Shown one piece after another: positions 19,101-26,053 of a DNA stretch of 64,000 bases. The notes below the pieces were generated by a model. That model saw only the letters and a program-made list of their open reading frames with translations, made no database searches and was not told the origin of the DNA. Each line of letters starts with the position of its first letter. Positions within the stretch are counted from its first letter, which is position 1. A program made the translations under genes and the position numbers. Origin of the DNA: Terriglobia bacterium (lineage in GTDB: Bacteria > Acidobacteriota > Terriglobia > Acidiferrales > UBA7541); contig JAIQFB010000009.1 in the NCBI GenBank assembly GCA_020073485.1, positions 1 through 64,000 on the forward strand, given 5' to 3'.

Positions 19101-19601
19101 CAGATCGATGAAATTTCGACCGTTGAGAGGTAGTTGGGCAATCTGATCTTGGTCCACTAAGTGAGCCAGCGTGCTGCCGGATACATCGATTTGTGGAGCT
19201 TCCCCCATTACAGTGATTTCCTCCTGCGATGAGCCGACCTGGAGGGTAAAATTAATCGCCGCCGCTTGCGCGATATCGAGAGTTATCCCAGTCTGTGCCT
19301 GCCCCTTAAACCCGGTAATTTCCACTCTTGCCGTGTAGCGCCCAACTGGCAACCCTGAGAAACGGTACGTGCCATCCTCGCCAGTCATCGCCGTCCGAGT
19401 GAGATTTGACTCCTCGTTTTTCATTGTGACTGTGGCATTAAAGATCGACGCACCACTCTGATCTTTCACCGCGCCCAAAATCGTACCTGTCGGGATCTGG
19501 GCCAAAAGCGGACAACTTGCAAATAAAAACAGCAAAATCATTGCCACAACAGTTGAAACAGCCAACGAACGTTTCTCCGCACTTAACCAAGAGTTCGTCA
19601 T
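16104..19601 (-). CDS. Oar-like TonB-dependent receptor with carboxypeptidase-regulatory-like domain
   Basis: A 1165-residue outer-membrane receptor. After a signal peptide (core VSTVVAMILLFLFASCPLLA) comes a carboxypeptidase-regulatory-like beta domain (about residues 35-115, GTILGAVKDQSGASIFNATV and GTYRFSGLPVGRYTARV). A plug-like region follows (QLPLNGRNFIDLSLMQPG) and then a long beta barrel. The C-terminus REIQFSLKILF ends in Phe, as outer-membrane barrels do. ATG 19601 sits just after a GGGGGGGG stretch that acts as ribosome site; the upstream frame to 19682 is not needed. It probably imports or exports a large ligand. The downstream secreted proteins may act on the same ligand. A second Oar-like receptor is at 39807-43169. 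Confidence 0.9.
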   Translation of the reverse strand: MTNSWLSAEKRSLAVSTVVAMILLFLFASCPLLAQIPTGTILGAVKDQSGASIFNATVTMKNEESNLTRTAMTGEDGTYRFSGLPVGRYTARVEITGFKGQAQTGITLDIAQAAAINFTLQVGSSQEEITVMGEAPQIDVSGSTLAHLVDQDQIAQLPLNGRNFIDLSLMQPGITQYSRFTTAQGFAGTWYSSNGAPMRSNMYMLDGAIMGGVVGATASSVTGTSLGVDGIQEYKVMTNSFSAEYGLTMGSQMTIATKSGTNTFHGDIFEYFRNSVLDARNFFDVLNQLPSTVPGGGRRVAPFQRNQFGGSVGGPIRKNKTFFFTTFEGYRDYLSNPSYIGVANVPAAACHGSAGTVVWNGQGTQPAGSIGPCSQLGSNPGGAGTNSVTISPVMAPFLAEFPNPNTASSTKQPQFGYLSKQQVNENYGQMRIDHNFSANDSLFGRYTIDDADENRPFSLPQWTDHWVEREQYLTLAENHIFSQSLLNSARISFSRVTVHTHSTNSAGYNVAPYILTPLNINDVQQGQVAYSGGTPLVGEGGGGGFLTNIQNVYSFGDDLFWTKGKHSLKFGTLINHYIQDADNESRVYSNVAFAGLAQFMTGKFQTYFVYAPSFTGQQQYMLYNTAGFYIQDDYRVLPRLTLNLGLRYEFATTPNEKDGRQGHFDNPPFDNTPVVGPLLGNPTLHDFGPRVGFAWDVFGNGKTSVRGGASLLYDIATLGEVFVNSGAGTPPFSVFYTVTNPTNAPLQPLPLIIPATACTTATQAATSPSTCLQGTTPLISNYNYRSPRMVDLNLAIQRQLPFGMALSVVYAGSRGTHLWSYTEANPRCPVSNPFLPAGCSATVTLSDGTTVPFTIGPTAWSSKVNPATNAGVTTPRLNPFWGNITENNTVGVSWYNALQVDLAKRISHGLEFHSAYTWAKALDDSQGFLGQENSASPLNVQNPFSPISDWARASFDVKQNWRFSLLYHFPTIQAEGLKSKLVNGWWMGNIVSVQTGYPFSPVLGTDREQSGIGGAASGIDRPDYVTSANLAAVKANGQPNAVVYDPNAVITGNPGQWFNANMFTLPAVGSPGNVGRNSLTGPGLATWDMSLNKDTRAKFLGESGMVQFRAEVFNLMNHANFGIVSQTAFTGSVATAAQSPSSTAGSITTTSTDPREIQFSLKILF

Positions 19602-20029
19602 CGCCCCCCCCCTTTTTGACCCAACACGTTCTTGAGACGCGCACGTGGATGGGTGTCTTTGGTCGTTGTGGTCGTTTCTCAATCTTGTGAATCTTTGTCG
19701 CTTGGTGAACTTCTATGGTATATGCAAGATAAAGTCAAGCCATATTTTAAGAAAAATGCAATGTTATATGATCAAAATTAGCACATAATGATAATTCAAT
19801 AAATTGTAGAACGTTCCGAAAAAAAACGAGAGACTCCATTAAGGCGTAGTGAACCAGTTTGCTCGCAGTCAGCTTCATTGTGTAGGATAGTCAATCTTGC
19901 CTATCCGCTTGTCTTGGGGCGAATGATGCGGGGCAGACAAGAGTGTCTATCCCACTCAGCAAACTGAGTCACTGACCCTTCAGGTAGAATCAGCACGTCC
20001 CAAGTCAGGAAGCAACATGGGCAGGAACC

Positions 20030-20390
20030 CACGCGTAAATCGAACCTACGAAGAAAGGTGGCAGTTCGTGCAGGAGGGCATCAAGAGCGTGGACATCTCG
20101 GAGACACGAGGCGTACTTACTTCGCGACGCTCGATGGCAAAGAACATCCCTGCAAGATAGAACGGTCATGCTTTGATAGCAACCCAACTTCAGGAAAGCA
20201 CGAGACCATATTCTTTGCGACTCACTAATCTTAATCTGCTTACGTACGTGGTAACGGAGAATGGACAAATGTGGAAACTTGTAACCTACGCGGTTTTTTC
20301 CGATGGCAAAGTTTTTAGCTGCATCAGTTAGAGTCCCAAAACTCCGCAAGATCACAACCTCAATGCATTCGACCGGCAGCAAATATTAGC
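20030..20390 (+). pseudogene. Broken third copy of the secreted unknown family
   Basis: On the plus strand, pieces of the family at 14129 and 23771 can be read in shifting frames. NRTYEERWQFVQEGIKSVDI comes first. It is followed, after a shift, by YFATLDGKEHPCKIERSCFD (the DGKDYPC...SCF block). After another shift comes TENGQMWKLVTYAVFSDGK, then an in-frame TAG, then SPKTPQDHN and FDRQ, matching the SPETPEYHN and FNRQ end. At least two frameshifts and one stop kill it. Its orientation is opposite to the intact copies. The remaining spacer (19602-20029 and 20391-20509) is AT-rich and shows nothing else. Confidence 0.75.
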
Positions 20391-20509
20391 CAGGATCGGA
20401 ATGGAAAGGTCCTCAACCAACGGCAAAGTCGGCTCGGGTCTGGAAGCCGCCCTATTCGGTACAATCAGATCTGATCTGTTAACCTACGAATTAGCAGAGC
20501 AATTCTAGA

Positions 20510-21487
20510 TTACTTCTCCTCGGAGGCTAATTTCTCTTTTGCGACCATGAGGATTTCATCAAACCACTGATTGATTCTTTCGGGTCCAATAACCCCCGGA
20601 TAAGACTCCTTCACAGGCTTCAAATCCTGAAAAATAAAATCGCTCGGCGCGATTGCGGAATCACGTGGCATCAAAAACGCATGGTTCGGCAACAGTGTAT
20701 CCCACGGACCCATGTTCTTGAGGCGTTCGATGCTATTGATATAGGGCTTCGTCAAATCGGGGCTGGGATTGATTCCTACGCACGGGCTTAGGGCGCGATA
20801 AGTCTTCCCGCCCGCACGGGCGGGAATTTCTACTGCCAATGAACCCGGAGTATGGCCCGGCGTCACATAGAATTTCAGCGTGGTGTCGCCGAGCTTGATG
20901 GTGTCGCCATCCTTGATGATGAGATCACGTTCCAAGGGCAGGCCGAGATTCTGGTCGCCTACCTGAGGGCCACTCTGCTGGCGCTCGACGCCTTCCCAAT
21001 CCACCGCCGACATTCCAACTCGTGCGTGTGTCACTCTTTGGATCCGCCCAGCGCCACCGAAGTGATCAAAGTGTTGATGCGTAATAATCAAATATTTGAT
21101 GCTCGCCGGATCGAAGCCGAGTTTACGAATGCCCTCCAGCACGGTGTCCGCTGTCTCGGCATAGGTCGCGTCGATCAGAATAAGCCCCTCGCTCGTCGTA
21201 ATGATGTATGCCCCGACGACTTGAACGCCAACATAGTAAACGTTGTCGAAAACTTTGAAAGGCTCAACCTTCTCCGCAGTTAGCGGAAGCCCCGCCCATC
21301 GCGTCCGAACCGCCGCTTCCATTGGTCCCCACGGCATTTTCGTATTCCAACTAATTGGAGGCGCCTGCTGGGCAATTCCTGCTTTCGCGTCTGCGTGCCC
21401 CCCGCCATCCGTTCCTTTTTGAGCCAGGACCGGCGATGCGGCTAAAAGAATGACAATTGCGTTGGCTAGCCACTGGTAACGCTTCAT
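20510..21487 (-). CDS. Secreted metallo-beta-lactamase-fold hydrolase (B3-like)
   Basis: A 325-residue exported MBL-fold protein. The signal peptide ends near VLAQ. The zinc motif is HQHFDH (His137, His139, Asp141, His142), followed by His212 in TPGHTPGS and a late His in LLPNHAFLM. This is the ligand set of subclass B3 metallo-beta-lactamases and related lactonases. The overall length and the MPWGPMEAA-type N-terminal region resemble B3 relatives. Whether it hydrolyses beta-lactams cannot be told from sequence. GGGAGG precedes ATG 21487. It is co-directional with the secreted amidohydrolase upstream (115-bp gap). Confidence 0.85.
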   Translation of the reverse strand: MKRYQWLANAIVILLAASPVLAQKGTDGGGHADAKAGIAQQAPPISWNTKMPWGPMEAAVRTRWAGLPLTAEKVEPFKVFDNVYYVGVQVVGAYIITTSEGLILIDATYAETADTVLEGIRKLGFDPASIKYLIITHQHFDHFGGAGRIQRVTHARVGMSAVDWEGVERQQSGPQVGDQNLGLPLERDLIIKDGDTIKLGDTTLKFYVTPGHTPGSLAVEIPARAGGKTYRALSPCVGINPSPDLTKPYINSIERLKNMGPWDTLLPNHAFLMPRDSAIAPSDFIFQDLKPVKESYPGVIGPERINQWFDEILMVAKEKLASEEK

Positions 21488-21602
21488 GGGAACCTCCCAA
21501 AATTGTTAACTTCTATCGCTTTACGATCTGTGCCTACGATCACTCTGTGTCACAGGCGAATTGAGAAAACTGAATTTAGGCCGGGTCGCTCCATTCGACA
21601 GC

Positions 21603-23318
21603 TCAACGTTTTGCAAGGACGCCCGTGTCGTAAACGATTTTTCCTCCAACAATTGTAAGAACCGATGAGATATGCTTAATGGATTCATCGGGAACTCGAA
21701 CGCGATCAAGGAAATCATCGCTCAAAACTACTAGATCGGCGAGTTTACCTGGCTCGATGGAGCCAAGTTCTTCTTCATCCCGGGCGAACCACGCATTATC
21801 AATGGTGTACAGGCGAAGTGCTTCCATCCGAGTGACCGTTTGGCCGGAATCAACCTTCGCCCCTATACTATTTTTATTTGTAACCATATAGTATATATGC
21901 AACCAGGGATCTAAGGGTGCCGCACTGCCACCATCACTGCCGTATCCTATCCGGATGCCGCTATCTATTAGGCTACGCAATGGCGCAGGTTGTCTTCGGA
22001 CCTCGCCTAGGTAAGAACCCGCCGGCGCCACCGCCGCTCCGATCGCTTTGAGACGGTTTATGGTGACCGCATCAACGCCTGGCACATGAGCAAGACACCA
22101 TCGAAGTCCGGCGATCGGTGTCGTCGCATTAACTTTCTCCCACACACTGGTAATAGCCCTTTCGTCTTCCAGCGCTTCACTGTGTTGATCGTAGCTCCAT
22201 CCCCTTTCGGCAACAAGGCGGGCAGCCGCTTCATAGATGGGGAGCGGATCCTTTAGAGTACCGGCCGCGATCCATTCGCCCACTCCAGTTGTCTTAAGAT
22301 AGCCATCACCGAAATTGGGAAAGGTATTATTGAGACGCTGCCTCAGGAAAATAAGGTGCGGTCCCAGATCCTTGATATAGAAGAACAGGCGCAACCGTAC
22401 GGACATTTGACCCTCTCGATCAAGCTGAACGAGGGTGTTATATCCGGTGAATGGATCCAACGAACTCGAATTATTGGATGTCTCAACCAGCCCTTTCCAG
22501 GGCGGCGTGGTTCCGAATTCAGGCGGGGGGCCGAAATTGACTGGCGGAAATCCTCCGCCTTGGTCATCATGGGTCGTGAGACCGACGCTCAATGAGTACT
22601 TCATCGCATCGAGCGCCGCTTGCCTTAAGTCTTTCTCCGTCTGGATCGATCTCAAAGCATCTATAGCTTCAAGGCTGGAGTTTGCCCCCCCAAAATTCCC
22701 ACCTGATATAATGCCGTCTGAGCCTACGGCAATTCCGTTGCTCTCAAAAAATCTCTTTCCCAAGGTGTTCGTGCTACTCGGACCAACCAAACCGATAGAA
22801 AGCAAAACTGGATTATTCGGAACGGCACGGTCGAGTTCGGACAGGTTTGGCAATCGCTTCTCCGCCAATTGTGCGATTGCGTCCCAACCTCCAATAGATG
22901 AAATCCATTCACCGTTATTGAGGGATTTACTCTTGAAATGAATCATTTCTTGTACTTCTGAAACCGAAGTCGCAGTCTCAAGACGTACATCATGCCCAGG
23001 TCGCCTACTGAGGACAACAAAGTGATCATGGCTGTCGATCAGCCCTGGAATCACCATGCGGCCGCGTAGATCAACTGTTTCCGCGCACGGCAGATGCTTC
23101 GGAATCCCATGGCCGGAACCTATTGCAGCGATTCGACCATACTTAATTGTTACAGATGATACGATCGCATCGTGTCGATCCATCGTGGCGATCTTGCCAT
23201 TATAGAGGACCAACTCTTGGCAAGCATCATGGCCATCAGCAAGAGCGGAAATACTTGGCATAAGCACGCCGAAGAGCAAGGCGCCAGCAAGCAGCCGTTT
23301 TATTGAGGGTCGAGTCAT
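21603..23318 (-). CDS. Secreted metal-dependent amidohydrolase (YtcJ-like)
   Basis: A 571-residue exported amidohydrolase. The signal peptide covers residues 1-27 (core LLAGALLFGVLMPSISALA). The N-terminal beta sandwich leads into GLIDSHDHFV, with the HxH metal motif of the TIM-barrel amidohydrolases. The C-terminus has the typical YTIDNAWFARDEEELGSIEPGKLADLVVL, as in YtcJ-type enzymes. Likely substrates are amides or cyclic ureas, but this cannot be fixed. The start ATG overlaps the TGA of an upstream open frame, and no clear ribosome site is visible. The region just upstream is made of gene fragments, so this gene may have lost its original promoter neighbourhood. Confidence 0.87.
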   Translation of the reverse strand: MTRPSIKRLLAGALLFGVLMPSISALADGHDACQELVLYNGKIATMDRHDAIVSSVTIKYGRIAAIGSGHGIPKHLPCAETVDLRGRMVIPGLIDSHDHFVVLSRRPGHDVRLETATSVSEVQEMIHFKSKSLNNGEWISSIGGWDAIAQLAEKRLPNLSELDRAVPNNPVLLSIGLVGPSSTNTLGKRFFESNGIAVGSDGIISGGNFGGANSSLEAIDALRSIQTEKDLRQAALDAMKYSLSVGLTTHDDQGGGFPPVNFGPPPEFGTTPPWKGLVETSNNSSSLDPFTGYNTLVQLDREGQMSVRLRLFFYIKDLGPHLIFLRQRLNNTFPNFGDGYLKTTGVGEWIAAGTLKDPLPIYEAAARLVAERGWSYDQHSEALEDERAITSVWEKVNATTPIAGLRWCLAHVPGVDAVTINRLKAIGAAVAPAGSYLGEVRRQPAPLRSLIDSGIRIGYGSDGGSAAPLDPWLHIYYMVTNKNSIGAKVDSGQTVTRMEALRLYTIDNAWFARDEEELGSIEPGKLADLVVLSDDFLDRVRVPDESIKHISSVLTIVGGKIVYDTGVLAKR

Positions 23319-23374
23319 TTATTCGCGTCTAATTTGGCCCTCGGGATAGACGTGATGATGTGGCCAACAGAGAT

Positions 23375-23446
23375 GAGTTCGCCTTCCCGCGCAGGAAGTT
23401 CCCAGCGCAAACGATCGAAGTCTACCCGCTGTTCCCAGTCCACTAC
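23375..23446 (-). pseudogene. N-terminal fragment of an M24 (creatinase-like) paralogue
   Basis: The minus strand encodes VVDWEQRVDFDRLRWELPAR, nearly the same as the VDWEQRIDFERLRRERLAR near the start of the M24 protein at 12326-13672. The similarity stops after about 24 residues and the frame runs out into the start of the amidohydrolase. It is a short relic of a second M24 gene, deleted for almost all of its length. Confidence 0.6.
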
Positions 23447-23630
23447 TATCGTTCGATGCAAGATACTGACAACTCGAATATTCCGTGGGGAAAACGGAAC
23501 CGACGCATGCATCGCTCCGACCCCTTTAGAGCGAAATGTCCAGACCGCAGAACGCTCCCGCGACAATTGGCGACGCCCGTCACCTCTCGTACTTTTATCC
23601 ACCACAGTGGCCCACGAATTTCTTGCTGAT

Positions 23631-23768
23631 TCAATGAGCGTTTTCATCCAACTTCCAGGTCGCCCGAGGGTCACCGATCAGGGCACCGATCCCGATTTCT
23701 TCGAGCAACGCCGCCACTCCCAGAGCCACATGCATCAGGCTGCTGGTCGCTCGAAAATGCAGGACTAA
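23631..23768 (-). pseudogene. Unidentified C-terminal coding remnant
   Basis: A 45-codon minus-strand stretch ends in TGA at 23631-23633 and reads like the tail of a real soluble protein: SSLMHVALGVAALLEEIGIG, then GDPRATWKLDENAH. It has no start of its own in the window. I do not recognise the family. Together with the M24 fragment next to it, it suggests a former operon (unknown gene, then M24) that was mostly deleted. Confidence 0.35.
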
Positions 23769-23770
23769 GT

Positions 23771-24322
23771 TCAGTTCTGCCTATTAAAAACCTGTACATT
23801 GTGATACTCGGGAGTCTCTGGACTCCAGCTTACGATACTGAGAACTTTGCCATCCGAGGAAATTGCATACGTAACGTACTCCCCCATCTGCCCGTTCGTC
23901 TTTGCCAACCGCGCTAACAAGTAAGGACTAATCTTCAAGTAAGCAATTGTTTCACCCTTCCCGCTCCCCCCTTCTGCATAGCAGGAGCGCTCTTGCAAGC
24001 ACGGATAATCTTTACCGTCCATTCTAAAAAAGAATGAGCGAACGGGAGCTGGCGAGGGATAGCTACTGTAAACGCTCATTCGAAAACCTTCATTTTCATG
24101 CGTGAAGATCCAGGTAAATGTACTGGATCGTGGAGTCCCTGGATGACCAGGGCCTTCGCGATTCAGTTTTGTCTTGGAAAGATCGATCTGCCAGGCGCCA
24201 ATGAGAGGCTCATCGCCACCCTTCGCCTCTTTCTGTGCAGACACTACCCGTCCTGAAAAGCATTGAACCAGCATCAACGCGAAAGCAAAGAGACCCACGT
24301 ACCATCGGTGATAAATTCGCAT
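23771..24322 (-). CDS. Secreted protein of unknown function (paralogue B)
   Basis: A 183-residue exported protein of the same family as 14129-14668. The signal peptide covers about 1-29 (ends VVSAQ). Then come LIGAWQIDLSKTKL, the FTWIFTHENEGF block, DGKDYPC with a later RSCYAE, and the C-terminal block TYAISSDGKVLSIVSWSPET. The two intact copies match along their full length and diverge moderately, so they are old duplicates. GGCGGGG precedes ATG 24322. It is divergent from the DUF4440 gene at 24493, and the AT-rich 170-bp gap should hold both promoters. Function unknown. Confidence 0.75.
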   Translation of the reverse strand: MRIYHRWYVGLFAFALMLVQCFSGRVVSAQKEAKGGDEPLIGAWQIDLSKTKLNREGPGHPGTPRSSTFTWIFTHENEGFRMSVYSSYPSPAPVRSFFFRMDGKDYPCLQERSCYAEGGSGKGETIAYLKISPYLLARLAKTNGQMGEYVTYAISSDGKVLSIVSWSPETPEYHNVQVFNRQN

Positions 24323-24492
24323 GTCCCCGCCTTTGTGAGAGAGGTTATTTCCTCGCGAATCTACATCATCACTATTTCTCAGTCAATGAAAATAAATATT
24401 TCTATTAATAAAATTTTCTTGTATTCTGGCAATACTTCCGTAGAATACGCAGCGGTATTATCATTTTAAATTAAGCGAGAGAGGACTGAGCT

Positions 24493-24942
24493 ATGAACAA
24501 TGCAGCCAGGATTGCTAGGATAGCTTTTGCGATTTCACTATTCCTCCCCACAATAGCACTTGCCCAATCGATCCCGTCCGAATTTGAACATGCCAAAGTG
24601 GCCCGACTCGAAGCTCTACGTACGGGGGACGCCGAAACGTACGCGCGCTACACCAGCGACAACTTCCACGTCACTTTGCTCGACGGCCATGTCGAAAACA
24701 AGGAGATAGCCGTGGCGCGTGTGGCCAAGATTAAAACAAACCCTCCCGCCGGCGGAATCCAGCCACCAGTAAAACGCAGAGAAGAAAAATTTGATGCTTA
24801 CAATGGCGACACTGTCGTCGAGTATTGGACACAGGATGTTCCTGGGGGGCAGGAGGGGCGTTTTACCGAAGTTTGGGTAAAGGAAAAAGGGGCTTGGATC
24901 TGCGCGGCCGCTCACGCTTCTATCGTAACTATGGTGCACTAG
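24493..24942 (+). CDS. Secreted NTF2-like (DUF4440/SnoaL-type) protein
   Basis: A 149-residue protein with a signal peptide (residues 1-24, ends ALAQS). The NTF2-like cone fold is suggested by EHAKVARLEALRTGDAETYA, then TSDNFHVTLLDGHVENKE and the final strands VVEYWTQDV and FTEVWVKEKGAWICAAAH. DUF4440-type proteins bind small ligands or act as isomerases or cyclases; no activity can be assigned. GAGAGGAC precedes the ATG. It faces away from paralogue B. Confidence 0.75.
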   Translation: MNNAARIARIAFAISLFLPTIALAQSIPSEFEHAKVARLEALRTGDAETYARYTSDNFHVTLLDGHVENKEIAVARVAKIKTNPPAGGIQPPVKRREEKFDAYNGDTVVEYWTQDVPGGQEGRFTEVWVKEKGAWICAAAHASIVTMVH

Positions 24943-24975
24943 CTCTCAATTGCCGCGATATATGAATCAAGTAAG

Positions 24976-25317
24976 GTGACAATTACAGGGCGCCTTTTCG
25001 GAAAACCAGATGGTCTGATAACGAAAGTTCTGGGTGGGGAGATTGCTTTCCAGCTGACCAAAGTGGGCTACGTGCCGCTGGCGGAAATCGGCGCGGAGTT
25101 TTTATTCCAGGTGATCGCCGAGCGGGCCGAACGAGCCACGCTGATCGTGACCACGAACTTACCCTTTTCGGAATGGACGCAAGTATTTCCGAATCCGCGA
25201 TTGTGCAAGGCGCTGCTGGATCGCATCACCGACCGCGCACACATCATCGAAACCGGCACGGAGTCATATCGCTTCCGGCGCACGGTGGAAGGACGACAGA
25301 AGAAAAAAGCTTCGTAA
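24976..25317 (+). pseudogene. IstB-like transposition ATPase, C-terminal relic (IS21 type)
   Basis: From about 25045 the frame encodes the C-terminal part of an IS21-type helper ATPase: [20 protein letters not shown], then [15 protein letters not shown] and [20 protein letters not shown]. The Walker A region and the first two thirds of the protein are missing. The leading residues (24976-25044) belong to unrelated sequence. The right end of the element is marked by a tandem repeat at 25470-25517. No IstA gene is in the window, so the element is dead. Confidence 0.8.
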
Positions 25318-25346
25318 CGGGCTGAACCGGACGCTGCCATGCGACT

Positions 25347-25426
25347 CCGTATCCCCGGAGTCCGCTGCGTCCTAAACGCGGTCCTGGAAATCGGACCGCA
25401 GGACTCCGCTCCCTCCGGGGATACGG
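25347..25426. repeat. Long imperfect palindrome inside the IS21 relic
   Basis: An 80-bp inverted repeat has outer arms CCGTATCCCCGGAG (25347-25360) and CTCCGGGGATACGG (25413-25426), a perfect 14-bp match. A nested inner hairpin GCGGTCC/GGACCGC lies at 25378-25384 and 25393-25399. It lies 30 bp after the IstB-like stop. It could be a terminator without a T-tract or a REP/MITE-like insert. Confidence 0.7.
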
Positions 25427-25469
25427 AAAGGAACCCCCCCGGAAGAAGAAGGAACAGAAACGGCCTTAG

Positions 25470-25517
25470 GGTGGGCCAAATGAAACTATCAAAGGTGGGC
25501 CAAATCAGGTTGTCAAA
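25470..25517. repeat. Tandem 24-bp repeats, IS21-type terminal end
   Basis: Two adjacent 24-bp units share GGTGGGCCAAAT and end in TCAAA (25470-25493 and 25494-25517). IS21-family elements carry such multiple repeats at their ends, so this is most likely the right terminus of the IS21 relic. The opposite end is not seen. Confidence 0.6.
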
Positions 25518-25699
25518 CGCAACGTTCAGTGTATCGCGTTATCGGCACGCGATTGAGCCCCTTATGGTCTTGCTCATTTCATATGCCGGCGTGAAGGCCG
25601 CTTGCGCAGCCCGCGAAGCGCTTCGCCGCTGATTACTCGGCTGTTTGTCGCGGCTCGAGATGCCTGCGGAAGCGATGATTTCTCATCCGGGTGTAGATG

Positions 25700-25890
25700 A
25701 TTTTGTAACTTCGAAAGCACCAAACTTCAACAAGCTTCAACAAAGTTCAACAGGTGGACCGCAAACGATTCAACAAGAACCACTTAGAATCCACAAGATT
25801 CAATAGGGCTGAACAAGCCTTGGCGCCTGGTTCGGGACCAGGAGGCCGGAGGTTCAAATCCTCTCGCCCCGACCATTTATTTTCAATGAT
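25700..25890. repeat. Left copy of a 190-bp direct repeat (iterons plus tRNA-Pro 3' half)
   Basis: This segment recurs at 32823-33012 in the same orientation. Both copies start at ATTTTGTA, pass through CGAAAGCACCAAAC, carry an array of about six TTCAACAA-like heptamers/octamers, and end with the 3' half of a tRNA-Pro gene and TTTTCAATGA. The two copies differ at scattered positions. They bracket a 7-kb signalling operon and look like att-type duplications. Confidence 0.8.
25826..25875 (+). tRNA. tRNA-Pro(CGG) 3'-half fragment (left copy)
   Basis: The sequence has the 3' side of the anticodon arm with stem CCTGG/CCAGG around loop TTCGGGA (anticodon CGG), a variable region, the T-arm with GGTTCAAATCC, the acceptor 3' strand CGCCCCG, and CCA. 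The 5' acceptor strand and D-arm are absent: nothing resembling CGGGGCG lies upstream. It cannot make a tRNA. It has the form expected of an att site left by an integrase that uses the tRNA 3' end. Confidence 0.75.
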
Positions 25891-26053
25891 ATATGCCGTT
25901 GGGCGTGGCCCGAAACTCAAACCTCTGGTTTCAGCCCAGGTGACCTAGCGCGAAAACGCGCAAGAAATAACGAATTCTAGCGGCAATGAGTGTGCTTGAG
26001 TTGTAACAAAAACTTCTACAGTCTGTTTCCGACACAGGATACCTACCTACCCA

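Noticed and set aside
20799-20824. CCCGCCC/GGGCGGG palindrome inside the MBL-fold gene
   Set aside because: It lies in an uninterrupted coding frame and is explained by Ala/Arg/Gly codons; no sign of a regulatory role.
25721-25818. TTCAACAA array considered as a CRISPR array
   Set aside because: Units are only 7-8 bp, spacing is irregular, there are no equal-length spacers, and no cas gene is in the window.
25826-25875. Complete tRNA-Pro gene
   Set aside because: There is no 5' acceptor strand or D-arm; only the 3' half is present.
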